A stretch of DNA of 64,000 nucleotides from Nanosynbacter sp963524495 (GTDB lineage Bacteria; Patescibacteriota; Saccharimonadia; Saccharimonadales; Saccharimonadaceae): assembly GCA_046846435.1 (NCBI GenBank), contig CP128407.1, positions 620,001-684,000 on the forward strand. The letters are read 5' to 3'. The notes beneath the pieces were generated by a model. That model saw nothing but the letters and a program-made list of their open reading frames with translations. It was not told where the DNA came from and ran no database searches. Positions within the stretch are counted from its first letter, which is position 1; every line of letters begins with the position of its first letter. A program made the translations under genes and the position numbers. Below are positions 7,835 to 17,357 of this stretch, piece after piece.

Positions 7835-8885
7835 TTGTTATATTCTCCAGATGCTTATTGATTGACATGCCGATAATCTTCCCTAAATCCACCGGCACGG
7901 CATTTCCTATGTGTCTACTAATGGTACCAATGGTGATTTTATCAACATCTTCAAAAAATCTATAGTTTCTTGGAAAGGTCTGAAGCAGTGCGCCCTCTCT
8001 GAGGGATATCGCTCTATCTTGCTCAGGGTGACCGTAGCGACCGGTTCCAAAAGAGTAAAACTGAGTTGTTACTGTTGGTGATGGTTTATCCCATTCCATA
8101 CGCCCGTACACACTGCCAAACGTTTTACCAGAACGTTTCTTGTAGCATTCTGGCAGGAGCGACTCATCCCAATCTCGCCATGTTCCGCCAGGTTTTGACT
8201 GTCTAATTCTCTTGAGGTTTATCTCTGTTAATCCGGCACTTCTATGGAGAGGATCCCTGCTATCCGTCTGGCCTTGAGACAGTGCGGGTAATGCCGACAA
8301 TACGTCTCTAACTGTAAGCTTTTTATCTATAGCACTTTCTGGGATTAGCTGGATATTCCCATGTTTAGAAGCTAGAAGAACGAGCCGACGACGTTTTTGT
8401 GGTAGCCCGTATTTACTGCAATCGACGATTTTATAACTTGTATAGTAGCCCAGCTCGTCTAATTTATCTAGAAAATCTTCAAATATATCGTATTTGTGAA
8501 GTTCTGGGACGTTTTCCATGGATACGATATCCGGTTTTATATCTTCAATATATTGCGCGAACGATCTTAACAAGTTCCAGCGAACATCTGTCTTCGTATC
8601 TATACTTTTGCGATATTTGTTAGCATGTTTCGAAAATCTTTGACAAGGCGCACAACCTACTAAAACTTTAATGTCAGCCTCACCAAACATATTATCTACA
8701 TCCGAGCTTGGAAACTTTGACACATCAGCTTCAATAAATTTTGTATGGTTATTTTCTTCATAGGCATATCGACATGACGCATCATTATCAATACCAGCTA
8801 CAACATCTAACCCTGCTTTTTTTAGACCACAAGTAAGACCACCTACGCCGCAAAACAAATCCACAACGGCAACTTTATTACTCAT
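7821..8885 (-). CDS. DNA (cytosine-5) methyltransferase
   Basis: This 354-aa enzyme shows the ordered motifs of the C5 family: motif I DLFCGVGG (SAM binding), motif IV GCAPCQRFS with nucleophile Cys81, motif VI ENV, motif VIII QKRRR and motif X GNAVP. The length matches type II enzymes. It would methylate host DNA, either protecting it from a linked nuclease or marking self for the GHKL-HEPN protein. The target sequence cannot be read from the protein. A TATACT box at 8892-8897 lies six nucleotides before the ATG, so the message is probably leaderless. It is the first gene of the unit leading into the GHKL gene. Confidence 0.93.
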   Translation of the reverse strand: MSNKVAVVDLFCGVGGLTCGLKKAGLDVVAGIDNDASCRYAYEENNHTKFIEADVSKFPSSDVDNMFGEADIKVLVGCAPCQRFSKHANKYRKSIDTKTDVRWNLLRSFAQYIEDIKPDIVSMENVPELHKYDIFEDFLDKLDELGYYTSYKIVDCSKYGLPQKRRRLVLLASKHGNIQLIPESAIDKKLTVRDVLSALPALSQGQTDSRDPLHRSAGLTEINLKRIRQSKPGGTWRDWDESLLPECYKKRSGKTFGSVYGRMEWDKPSPTVTTQFYSFGTGRYGHPEQDRAISLREGALLQTFPRNYRFFEDVDKITIGTISRHIGNAVPVDLGKIIGMSINKHLENITNGRR

Positions 8886-8932
8886 GCCTATAGTATAACA
8901 ATCAACAATGCTTATGTATAGATAGTCACCAC

Positions 8933-11524
8933 TTACTCATCTATCATTGGCTCCGCTACAGCTCTCTTCCGCCTTTGATCTCGTTTCGCCTTGGTGTTGG
9001 ATGAATTATCGGTCTTACTATCCACCTCAGACACTTCTTCTTTCTTAGAATAGTGCTCTCGTGAATACATAACGACGGCATTTTGCACTTCGTCATCTCC
9101 GTCGGTTTCCAATACTAATGTCTCGCCAGACAACGGCTCTTGAGCATTTACCGCGGCTAGCCGCACGTAGTAATTGTATGCCGGCAGATTACTGATTTCG
9201 CCTGACTCAATGTATGGGCTAAGCATCGGTAGGAGGCGCTGCTCGTCTTGCGGATTTCCGGTTCGGAAGCAAACAATCGTGCCGACATTAGCTAGAATTA
9301 TATTGACCGTCTGCTGGTCGCTTTGCTGTGAAGTAGACTGCTCTGCCATGATCATGAAAACTTTATATTTACGGCTTTCAGATAGCATTTGCACAAATGA
9401 GGTTGTAGCGAAATTTTGAAACTCATCGACGTAAATATAGAACGCGCGACGCTCCGATTGTTGCAATCGGGCGCGCCGCAGACTTGCGAGCTGAAGCTTC
9501 GCAAGTATGGTAATACCAAATAACTCAGACGTATCCTCACCGAGTAAGCCTTTCGACACATTACAGATAAGTATCTTCCCCGAGTTAATGATCTCGTCAA
9601 AATTAATCGTTGATTTTGGTTGTTCAAGAACCTGTCGTGCCGATGCCGAGAATAGAAAACGTCCAATTTTCGCCGTAATCCCTGCTGCCATTTTTACTTT
9701 CTGCATATCGCCAGCTTTGCCAAATTCATTTTTCCAAAAATTAAGCAAGTTAGAGTCTTCAATTGTCTTGATGACCCTACGGCGATATTTTGGATCGTTA
9801 AGCAAGTCAAAGACCGTAAACAATGTAGCATTATCCTGAGTGAGTGCTGTTTGTATGGCGTTCCTTAGTATATATTCAATCCGATGTCCGCCCGAATCCT
9901 CATCGCTAAAAATTTTACGAAAGACTGAAATAACAGACTCGGTTATCAAATCCTTCTCGCGCATCAACTCAGTGCCAGTTAGACCAGGAGATAATTCCAA
10001 TAAATTCAAGCCAATTGGATATTCTAAGTCATCAGGGTTGAAGTATATTACATCTTTAATGCGCTCTCGCGGCACGTGTTGTAATATCGTTTCGGCCATG
10101 TCTCCATGAGGATCAATAACCGCTAGACCTCTTCCATTTTTCATGTCCTGCACAATCTGATACTGTAACATTGTCGTTTTACCGCTTCCGGTGCCACCGA
10201 CTATGTACTGGTGTCGTTCACGCTCTGCACTGGTTAGACCTATTGGGGTAGTAATTCCGTGATGATAATTTACGCCAATGATAACTGAAAAATCTTGATT
10301 ATTTTTCAAAGAAATTGGTGCTGGCAGTGTTCGGCTGAGTGATGTAACGAGATTGTCGGTCTTATTGGCGTAGCTTAAGGGGAAATGATATAAGCTGGCG
10401 AGCTCGGTTGAGGCTAAGATGATACTTGATTTACGAAATAGTGAAGGCAGTTGCGCTATGGCAGTGTGGCAACGAATTGTTGATAGGATCGGTAGAGGCA
10501 GTTTAGGCTTAAGCGCTTGATATGGCGGTACGCTATAGCCAGCAATAGCGGACTTAATTGCTCCGGCATAATGTTTTGCCTGAGGGCTTTTGATCAAGAT
10601 ACGCAGCGAAACCTGAAATAGTGGTTTAGTAACTTTTTGATGCATTGTCTCCATCAATTCCAGTTCAAACGCGCTCAATACTCGCGTTGGACGATCTTCT
10701 CGGATAATCTTCCGTGGGATTTGATAATAGTTCTGACACCGTATATTATATGCTGCACGGTGATTTGTCGTAATGCCAGCATATACTTCACTAGCCGTAC
10801 CCGTCACTCCGGACGACACTCGACCAATAACCCGAGCTACTTTACCAGCGATAGAAGAGTTTTTACTATTCACTTGCTGCAATATATTTTCGTTGCCCAA
10901 AATTTTATGAGACAGTATCTCTGCTTCGCGTAAATGAACTGGTATTGCGACCAATTGCAAAGTTATCTCTTCATTATTTTGTAGACCAGACATAGCACCT
11001 GTTACATAACTAAGAGGATCATGCCGCTCGGGCTTTGACATTAAGTTTAGTGGCAATACATAATGGCTGGTTTGCTTATATTCAAGAACTAGATCTGGTT
11101 CACTAATAGTTCGTTTCACCTGTCTAACCTTTACATCTGGAAGATACGCGACTATAGATTTTTGTAGCATATCAATATGTTTTTGCTCGGCTTGTATAAA
11201 GTAGCGTATGCCACCATGGCGCGTTGAAGTAATTTCAAAGCTCATCACCGGTTTACGATCAAGCCAACGATCCTTGAGGCTTCGAGTAGATTTAGTACCG
11301 TGAACTACCGAGAATAATTGCTCGGTAGCCTCAGGAGTCCTGAAAACGCTAGCTGGGGGTACAATTTCGAGCCACACTGTGCTGCGTGTTCGTAGATAGC
11401 GACGGTTAACTGCGATTCGGATAAGCAAAAACAGCGGCACTACAACAACGATAGCGCTGAGCACGACTAATACTATTGACCCAACCCGTAAGGTGGTGGC
11501 AACGTAATCGGCTGTGGATTCCAC
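8933..11524 (-). CDS. VirD4/TraG-like type IV secretion coupling ATPase
   Basis: This 863-aa protein has one N-terminal membrane helix (~residues 12-36), a ~400-residue CPR-type region, then a P-loop ATPase with Walker A GGTGSGKTT (about residue 443), GLAVIDPHGD, and Walker B YIYVDEFQNF followed by SESRKYKVFMIMAEQ. These are features of coupling proteins that deliver substrates or DNA to a T4SS. It ends in a charged Lys/Arg/Glu tail. The start is GTG with GGAG seven nucleotides upstream, inside the CHAP gene (52-nt overlap), and it is the last gene of the T4SS operon. Confidence 0.88.
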   Translation of the reverse strand: MESTADYVATTLRVGSIVLVVLSAIVVVVPLFLLIRIAVNRRYLRTRSTVWLEIVPPASVFRTPEATEQLFSVVHGTKSTRSLKDRWLDRKPVMSFEITSTRHGGIRYFIQAEQKHIDMLQKSIVAYLPDVKVRQVKRTISEPDLVLEYKQTSHYVLPLNLMSKPERHDPLSYVTGAMSGLQNNEEITLQLVAIPVHLREAEILSHKILGNENILQQVNSKNSSIAGKVARVIGRVSSGVTGTASEVYAGITTNHRAAYNIRCQNYYQIPRKIIREDRPTRVLSAFELELMETMHQKVTKPLFQVSLRILIKSPQAKHYAGAIKSAIAGYSVPPYQALKPKLPLPILSTIRCHTAIAQLPSLFRKSSIILASTELASLYHFPLSYANKTDNLVTSLSRTLPAPISLKNNQDFSVIIGVNYHHGITTPIGLTSAERERHQYIVGGTGSGKTTMLQYQIVQDMKNGRGLAVIDPHGDMAETILQHVPRERIKDVIYFNPDDLEYPIGLNLLELSPGLTGTELMREKDLITESVISVFRKIFSDEDSGGHRIEYILRNAIQTALTQDNATLFTVFDLLNDPKYRRRVIKTIEDSNLLNFWKNEFGKAGDMQKVKMAAGITAKIGRFLFSASARQVLEQPKSTINFDEIINSGKILICNVSKGLLGEDTSELFGITILAKLQLASLRRARLQQSERRAFYIYVDEFQNFATTSFVQMLSESRKYKVFMIMAEQSTSQQSDQQTVNIILANVGTIVCFRTGNPQDEQRLLPMLSPYIESGEISNLPAYNYYVRLAAVNAQEPLSGETLVLETDGDDEVQNAVVMYSREHYSKKEEVSEVDSKTDNSSNTKAKRDQRRKRAVAEPMIDE

Positions 11525-12087
11525 TGCTGTACTCCTGGTTTGTTATGTATAAAATTATACGAGCTGGCAGCTTCTTTTGTGAAAGTGCGCTGAGAGACAA
11601 CATTAAGTCCTTTAGCATTCATCTCAGAAATTTTCCATTCACCACTGATTTGATTGACCGCTATAACATAGGCTACGTGTCCGTAGCCATAACCACCGGC
11701 ATCAGTTTGGAATATTGCACCAGCCGCCGGTGTATGGTTAACTATATAGCCATCACGTCGTGCATAGTCGTCCCATGTATTTGCATTACCCCAGTTGTTT
11801 GGAATTGGACTACCGGCCCATTTACGCATGGCGTACGACCACCAGGTACAATTGCCCCAGGCGTAGGTATTGTCAGGCATTGCCCCACCATTATAAAATC
11901 CGCGCTCTTCAGCCGCCTTTGCACTCGGTGCATTCGCTAGGAAACTCAGCGCCGGAAGGCCAAGAGAAAAGATAGCAACCATTGGCATTAGCAGGATAAA
12001 ACCAATAATCGCTATGATGAGCGTGAGAATTCTCTTGGGTCGAAAACTACTACCAACTCCAAATATTGAAACGGGGCTATTTATCAT
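11473..12087 (-). CDS. CHAP-domain peptidoglycan hydrolase of the T4SS (VirB1-like role)
   Basis: This 204-aa exported protein has a long membrane/signal segment (~20-50, ILTLIIAIIGFILLMPM) and a CHAP domain with the catalytic Cys in GNCTWWSY and His in GYGHVAYV. It starts inside the end of the VirB4-like gene through an ATGA overlap. Its place in the operon suggests it opens the cell wall for the secretion channel, as VirB1 does. It resembles the CHAP domain of the LysM protein at 3003, so the two are paralogues. Confidence 0.88.
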   Translation of the reverse strand: MINSPVSIFGVGSSFRPKRILTLIIAIIGFILLMPMVAIFSLGLPALSFLANAPSAKAAEERGFYNGGAMPDNTYAWGNCTWWSYAMRKWAGSPIPNNWGNANTWDDYARRDGYIVNHTPAAGAIFQTDAGGYGYGHVAYVIAVNQISGEWKISEMNAKGLNVVSQRTFTKEAASSYNFIHNKPGVQQWNPQPITLPPPYGLGQ

Positions 12088-13874
12088 GAATACAGCTCCC
12101 GTGGATCGGTCGTGATAAGCGGGTGCTCTTTGTCCGCTGCGACAATTTTAACAGCAACATGATTCTGGTCAGCAATGAGCAGCGCATCGCCACGCTCACA
12201 TGTTAGTAAAAAGCTTTGCTCGTACTCACTGAGATTAAACTCGTTAACAACGCCTTTGATAGTAGTTGTATCTTGTCTCATTAAGATGCGTAAGGCACTT
12301 TGTGAAGCGATCGCCCTGCCATACTCACTTTTTAGAAAATCGTTTGCTTGCTGAGAGATAATCGAAACCCCCAAGTAATATTTACGCGCTCGACGCACCA
12401 ATCCTGCCACAAATCGCGCAGACTCCTCGTGCTGCAGTAAAATCCAGCCCTCATCAATAACCAGCAGGCGCTTTTCAGGTTTTGCCATAACCTGATTCTT
12501 TACAAAGTTAGATATGATTAGCATCATAATCTGGCGCAAATTTTCTGGAAGATCTTTTATGTCAAAGATAACGAGGCGGTTATCAAGTTTAACATTGGTT
12601 TGCGCATTGAATACATCCGCCAATGATCCAGAGATGTATTTTTCTAACTTCTCACACAACTTTAGCTGTCCCAGTTTTCGTAGCTCAGCATATAAATCCT
12701 CAAGTAATGGCTGCTGCTTTTTAGTCTGTCGATATACCTTAATGATTGCTTTATCGGTAGCTGCCTTTTCGCGTGCCGTTAAACCTTCGGCCATGAGACT
12801 AATGATATCCATAAGATCTTGTGCGTGCTCAGATAAATCTTCCACTTCATGACATGTCGTGGCCAAGTCAAAAGGATTGATTTTTTGCTTGCTTTTGGCC
12901 GATAGCTTGATATACGTACCGTCCACAGAGTCGGTTAGTCGCCTGTATTCACGCTCCGGATCAATTACGATAACACGAGTTCCCTGCATGAGTTGTCGTA
13001 AAATCTCGACTTTGGTAGCGTAGCTCTTGCCGGCACCGGACTGAGCAAAGGTGATTGAATTTGCATTATGCAGGCTAAACCGGTCTAGAATGACGAGTGA
13101 GTTGTTTGACTTATTAATCCCGTAAAGGATACCAGATTCCTGCACTAACTCTGAAGACATAAACGGAAAAGCTAAAGCCGCACTTGAACTGTCAAGATTA
13201 CGTTTTTGAGCCAGTTGATCTTCTGCACGCGGTAAAATCGACTGCAATGCTTCAAGCTGCTGGTAGCGCGCAACTTTGGAATAAAATAAGCGAGTTGATA
13301 AATTTGCCTCTAGGAGCTTTGTCGTTTTGTCTAATTCTTCTTTGCTCTCAGCACGAATTGCTACATAAATTGCCATCTGGAATAACTTTTCCTGACCACG
13401 CTGAATCTTATCACGAAGATCAATCGCCGACTCAAGGGGGTCTATTATTTCCGAGCCAATAATTCGTCCTTCACGTATCATAGCACGGCGTGTCGACTCT
13501 AGCTCTGTAATTTTACGGTTTAGTTTTGGTAGCGCCAAATGCGCATTAACCTCGTGCAGGTGGTAGCTGATGTCAATGTTGTGATTAAAGTTAATCAGGC
13601 TATCCATCCAGTCGGAACTGGCTACAAATGGATAGCCTGAAATATACAATGTACGGATGTATGTGCCATCAATGCAAAGGTGGTCAACATTCTCCTCTAG
13701 CCCAGCATACGATAGCGTATCAAGCATGTCCTGCTCGCCGAACATAATATCTAGCTCCTTTTTTCGAGCGGCTCTTTGCTGCTTACGACGTAAGATAGGC
13801 GCATATAGCGAACTCGCGAGTTGCTTAGGATTTATTGAGAGCTTACCGTTCTTGATCATCGTATTTTGCTCCAT
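12084..13874 (-). CDS. VirB4-like T4SS ATPase (ATPase half)
   Basis: This 596-aa cytoplasmic ATPase powers T4SS assembly. Walker A QSGAGKSYAT lies near residue 280 and Walker B RLLVIDEGWILL near 480, followed by the conserved ARKYYLGVSIISQQ segment. It is shorter than classical VirB4 (~790 aa) because part of the N-terminal region appears to be encoded by the preceding gene at 13843. It overlaps that gene by 32 nt and the CHAP gene by 4 nt. Confidence 0.9.
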   Translation of the reverse strand: MEQNTMIKNGKLSINPKQLASSLYAPILRRKQQRAARKKELDIMFGEQDMLDTLSYAGLEENVDHLCIDGTYIRTLYISGYPFVASSDWMDSLINFNHNIDISYHLHEVNAHLALPKLNRKITELESTRRAMIREGRIIGSEIIDPLESAIDLRDKIQRGQEKLFQMAIYVAIRAESKEELDKTTKLLEANLSTRLFYSKVARYQQLEALQSILPRAEDQLAQKRNLDSSSAALAFPFMSSELVQESGILYGINKSNNSLVILDRFSLHNANSITFAQSGAGKSYATKVEILRQLMQGTRVIVIDPEREYRRLTDSVDGTYIKLSAKSKQKINPFDLATTCHEVEDLSEHAQDLMDIISLMAEGLTAREKAATDKAIIKVYRQTKKQQPLLEDLYAELRKLGQLKLCEKLEKYISGSLADVFNAQTNVKLDNRLVIFDIKDLPENLRQIMMLIISNFVKNQVMAKPEKRLLVIDEGWILLQHEESARFVAGLVRRARKYYLGVSIISQQANDFLKSEYGRAIASQSALRILMRQDTTTIKGVVNEFNLSEYEQSFLLTCERGDALLIADQNHVAVKIVAADKEHPLITTDPRELYS

Positions 13875-14490
13875 GTCTTACTAATTCCGAGTGAATGGCC
13901 CGTAGTATATGCTCAGTAAGTGGCTGTATTTTTGATTGAGCTTGGTTATAAAAGCTGTAAAACAGGTCTAGGACTTCTAAACTATTGAGCATATCAGTTC
14001 GCATACCAAGTCGCGCTATACCCTTAGACACGATGTCCGTCCTTAACTTCAACTGTTCTTGTATTAGCTCAAAATCAGTGTTTCCATTCGGGTGATACGG
14101 CACAATTATGTAAAAATGCCGTGTTAAAATTTTATTATTTGTAATAAGCGAGTGAAGAAACTCGCCATAATGTTTTAACTGATCACGGTAAATTTGTGTC
14201 GTTTCACCGCTCAGTCGATTATTTAAGTTTTCTAGATAGTCATCCATGTCTATCTCGCGAGTACGTACTAAAATCTGGATCGGCCAGCCAATAGAATTAA
14301 GGAAACTTTCATAAGTATCAATAATCGCATCTTGCTCCTCGTCACTTTTTAGCTCAAAGTTTAGTGCTGAAACAGACAGGATTAATCGGTAATTGTTATC
14401 AGGTAGCGACAAAATACCATCACGTACCCCTTTGATTGCGATTTGCTGGCGCGCACTTGATTTGGCGGTCGACTTCCGTAAGCCGAACAT
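13843..14490 (-). CDS. T4SS protein resembling a detached VirB4/TraC N-terminal domain
   Basis: I place the start at the ATG (MFGLRKSTAK) five nucleotides after AAAGGAGG, giving 215 aa; an upstream GTG/ATG extension is less likely. The sequence has no membrane helix and contains NNYRLILSVSALNFEL and TRHFYIIVPYHP, features typical of the N-terminal domain that precedes the ATPase in VirB4/TraC proteins. It lies between the PrgI-like and VirB4-like genes with overlaps on both sides. Assignment rests on context and motif style, not on catalytic residues. Confidence 0.7.
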   Translation of the reverse strand: MFGLRKSTAKSSARQQIAIKGVRDGILSLPDNNYRLILSVSALNFELKSDEEQDAIIDTYESFLNSIGWPIQILVRTREIDMDDYLENLNNRLSGETTQIYRDQLKHYGEFLHSLITNNKILTRHFYIIVPYHPNGNTDFELIQEQLKLRTDIVSKGIARLGMRTDMLNSLEVLDLFYSFYNQAQSKIQPLTEHILRAIHSELVRHGAKYDDQER

Positions 14491-14965
14491 GAAAGCCTCC
14501 TTTCTTATCGGTTTCAAAACGCATCTTTACAGCTGGATTATCAATGACCCTACGAACTTTTATTGAGTCTGCAATCGCCAACTCAGATGTGTGATGTTTC
14601 ACTTCTGAGACTGGAGCCACAGTATTTTCTGTCTGATTAATATCCGAATATCGTTCTCTTAGGGTAGTTGTATTTTTATCGCACACATAATATTTTGAAC
14701 GAGTATTGTAGCGCAAGATCATTATTAACCACAAGGCTACAATTCTTCCTTGAATCCTTATAGATAGAACGATGCATATCAATAGCAGGATGGCTATTAA
14801 AATATATTTGTACAACGCGCTTTCCAATATTGGTGGTAACAAAGTAAAAGTGCCGGCACTAAAAAATACAGGAATAATCAAAAGTAGTATCTGCGAAAAC
14901 CCCAGACGACCAATGATGCGATCTTCAACTGTAGTAACTTGTGCGGGCACGACAGTTGTCTTCAT
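14420..14965 (-). CDS. PrgI/VirB3-like T4SS membrane protein
   Basis: This 181-aa protein begins with KTTVVPAQVTTVEDRIIGRL and has two adjacent membrane helices (~25-75), the layout of the PrgI family that replaces VirB3 in Gram-positive-type T4SS. The C-terminal ~90 residues are soluble. It overlaps the start of the next gene and is coupled to the VirB6-like gene by a 4-nt overlap. Confidence 0.78.
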   Translation of the reverse strand: MKTTVVPAQVTTVEDRIIGRLGFSQILLLIIPVFFSAGTFTLLPPILESALYKYILIAILLLICIVLSIRIQGRIVALWLIMILRYNTRSKYYVCDKNTTTLRERYSDINQTENTVAPVSEVKHHTSELAIADSIKVRRVIDNPAVKMRFETDKKGGFHVRLTEVDRQIKCAPANRNQRGT

Positions 14966-16479
14966 GATTTTTTACCTCGAGATTTTGCTATAGTTTTGCT
15001 TGATCTAGCCCGATAAGTCGCACCAGTTTTTAGTGGTTTTGTCTCAGGCGTAGTAACCACGGTCGTGCTATTTTTGCTACGTGGATTTACGGCGTATGTT
15101 ATTTCAGCATCACCTCTTTTATTCAGGTAATTCACCTTTATGGGCGATTTTGTTTGACGAGCAACCGTTTCTACAGTGGAATGAATACGCGCTTTCTTGG
15201 CAGTATAGGTAGTGTTCTTGACGCGCTGAGCCGTCTTATTTACGACCCTTGAGCCAGCACCTGTCATATGGCTAATGCCGTTCATAAATTGGCCGCCCAA
15301 TTTTTTCATATTGCGGGTACCCATGCTGACAAAACTAAACTGCATCATAACGCCTTGAACTTTTAATAGAGTTAAGATCGTTGCGATGCCTGCTATCATA
15401 GCCATTAGCGTGTCGGGTAGCGCATTATTTCCAGAGACAGTCGCCATATCGGAGAAGAGTGAGGCTGCGAGCTGTAGAACAACTACATGCACAAACAAAA
15501 CAAAAATGGTCGATAAAAATGTTTTCATTGATGTCTCGGCAAAATCACGAAAGCCAGGGATAAGCCACAACATACTAACAAGCGGCGATAATACTGTGCC
15601 TATAAATAAAGTAATTAAGCGCATGACATAATACACCAGCAATATAACTGAACAGATTAAAAATGCCACCATAATGAGCAAGGCGGCAACGCCCTGGCCC
15701 GATGTTTTCTCAACGACTTTAATAAGAGTACCCCATACGGTTGAGACACCGGAAATTTGATTTACCGCCGATATGAGGACATTTGATAAACTAATGATGC
15801 TATCAATTAAGAATATTGAGGTGTTCATCAGTAAAAATATTACCGCCACTCGCGGTAACAGATGTTTGACGTCAACCTCATCAAGACCAAGACCCGAAGC
15901 GCTCATTACATGAAAACCGATTAATGCTATGGTTAGGATCAGTAATACATCAGCAATTCCGACCATGGCTAGCCATAGATTAAAAATAGTCTTATTCCCT
16001 GTCATGAGTGGTGTTGATTTAGTAAAGAACTCAAGTGCGTTGAGAAACGGTGAAGCAATAGCGTTGATAATCATTGCCAATAGCCCTGTTATGGCCTTAA
16101 CTATCATTTCGATGAGCCCATTATTTTCAGACTTTGGTGTGACGGCTTGTAGATTTGGCAGGGTTGCGCTACCTGGATCTTGGGGAGCTTTATACGATCC
16201 AGTTAGAATTGAGACAATCGTGACAGCGGCGAGTACGATAACTAGCCCTATCACAGCTTTTTTAGCAATATCTTTGGCGTATTCCATGCGGTCTGGTTTG
16301 CCATTACTGGTCATATAGATATATCCGGCGTGTGCCAAAAAGAAAGCACAGACTAATGATGCAATACCGGATAAGATCTTCACTGTTGGCAGAACGTAGT
16401 CACGTACAGTTTTTATCGCGCCAGTCGTATCTGCAAACAGCATCAGACTATTCATTAGAGCGTCGCCAAACTCTAACAT
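14962..16479 (-). CDS. VirB6/TrbL-like polytopic T4SS channel protein
   Basis: This 505-aa protein has about eight membrane helices between residues 25 and 390 and a basic, Lys/Thr-rich cytoplasmic tail (SKTIAKSRGKKS at the end). The segments PFLNALEFFTK and VSMLWLIPGFRDFAETS resemble the TrbL/VirB6 inner-membrane channel of CPR T4SS operons. A GGAGG site precedes the ATG by 11 nt. It follows the VirB2-like gene by 7 bp. Confidence 0.78.
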   Translation of the reverse strand: MLEFGDALMNSLMLFADTTGAIKTVRDYVLPTVKILSGIASLVCAFFLAHAGYIYMTSNGKPDRMEYAKDIAKKAVIGLVIVLAAVTIVSILTGSYKAPQDPGSATLPNLQAVTPKSENNGLIEMIVKAITGLLAMIINAIASPFLNALEFFTKSTPLMTGNKTIFNLWLAMVGIADVLLILTIALIGFHVMSASGLGLDEVDVKHLLPRVAVIFLLMNTSIFLIDSIISLSNVLISAVNQISGVSTVWGTLIKVVEKTSGQGVAALLIMVAFLICSVILLVYYVMRLITLFIGTVLSPLVSMLWLIPGFRDFAETSMKTFLSTIFVLFVHVVVLQLAASLFSDMATVSGNNALPDTLMAMIAGIATILTLLKVQGVMMQFSFVSMGTRNMKKLGGQFMNGISHMTGAGSRVVNKTAQRVKNTTYTAKKARIHSTVETVARQTKSPIKVNYLNKRGDAEITYAVNPRSKNSTTVVTTPETKPLKTGATYRARSSKTIAKSRGKKS

Positions 16480-16486
16480 CGGCGGA

Positions 16487-16825
16487 TTATCCTCCGAATG
16501 ACTGTCGCGCTAACGTCGTCACGATATTCGCTAAAACAAATGCGGCTATGACGATCGCCAAGCCGATTGCCGACCAGGTAATTGTTCGCTTGGCTCTATC
16601 AAGCTGTTCGGGATTACCAGAACTGGTGATATAAGTGAATCCACCGGCAACGAAGAATCCAGTCGCGACTAGGCCAGCAAGCCCCGCAATCACCTGTATG
16701 ATACTTCTGATAAAGTTTTCTACATTACCTACCCCAGCCGGAGCGGCTGACGCTATGTCTGCAACTACAAACGGCAGGCCAACTATGACAATTGCTGCTG
16801 CTATATAATAGATTTTCCCTGGCAC
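16487..16825 (-). CDS. VirB2/TrbC-like T4SS pilin
   Basis: This small hydrophobic protein (~112 aa) has an N-terminal signal-like helix ending near ASAAP, then two long membrane helices separated by a short basic loop (NPEQLDRAKRT), the VirB2/TrbC pilin layout. I choose the GTG at 16825, five nucleotides after AGGGAG, over a TTG two codons upstream that touches the ribosome-binding site. It is the first gene of the T4SS operon. A weak promoter (TTGTCA, 17 bp, TAACGT) lies near 16880-16910. Confidence 0.8.
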   Translation of the reverse strand: MPGKIYYIAAAIVIVGLPFVVADIASAAPAGVGNVENFIRSIIQVIAGLAGLVATGFFVAGGFTYITSSGNPEQLDRAKRTITWSAIGLAIVIAAFVLANIVTTLARQSFGG

Positions 16826-17000
16826 CCCCAACTCCCTTCTTCAGAGATTAAACCCATTGTTTGTCTCTGTTATTTTTACGTTAGCAGCTAGGGTGGCAGT
16901 TGACAAGACGGCACTTCTAAGTGCTTTAGTGCGGCTTCAGTCTGTTAGTTTCTTTTAGGTAAGTAAGTGTCTAACTGAGGAAAATGTCACTTAGCGTCCT

Positions 17001-17357
17001 ATGGAGGAGAGATCGCTTTACACAGATATGTTGTCTTATTATACTAAAATTATGAACAAGTTGCAGTCTGAGAAGATTATACTAGCTTCGCCACTTTCTT
17101 TTATTGGCTCAGCGAAGCGTATTTGGCACATAGCTGAAACTAGTGGCGCACTAAAGATTGTAGCAATTCCCATGGCAATCATCCTTATCGTATTTGCTTG
17201 GGTGATTGTTTCTATTTGGTATGTCATTATTTATATTATTTTTGGCGTTCTATTTATCCCGTACAGACTACTACGCCGTAGCGGCCGCAAACAGAAACAA
17301 GAAAAACTACGACATCGTGAAATTCTTGATACGATTGCAAAAAATCGCAACCTATGA
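17001..17357 (+). CDS. Small two-helix membrane protein
   Basis: This frame of up to 118 aa has two hydrophobic segments (KIVAIPMAIILIVFAWVIV and WYVIIYIIFGVLFIPY) and a basic Arg/Lys tail. The start is uncertain: the first ATG overlaps GGAGGAG and internal ATGs at 17028 and 17052 lack a good ribosome site. It diverges from the T4SS operon and overlaps the 3' end of the HxlR gene by 6 nt. Function unknown. Confidence 0.6.
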   Translation: MEERSLYTDMLSYYTKIMNKLQSEKIILASPLSFIGSAKRIWHIAETSGALKIVAIPMAIILIVFAWVIVSIWYVIIYIIFGVLFIPYRLLRRSGRKQKQEKLRHREILDTIAKNRNL

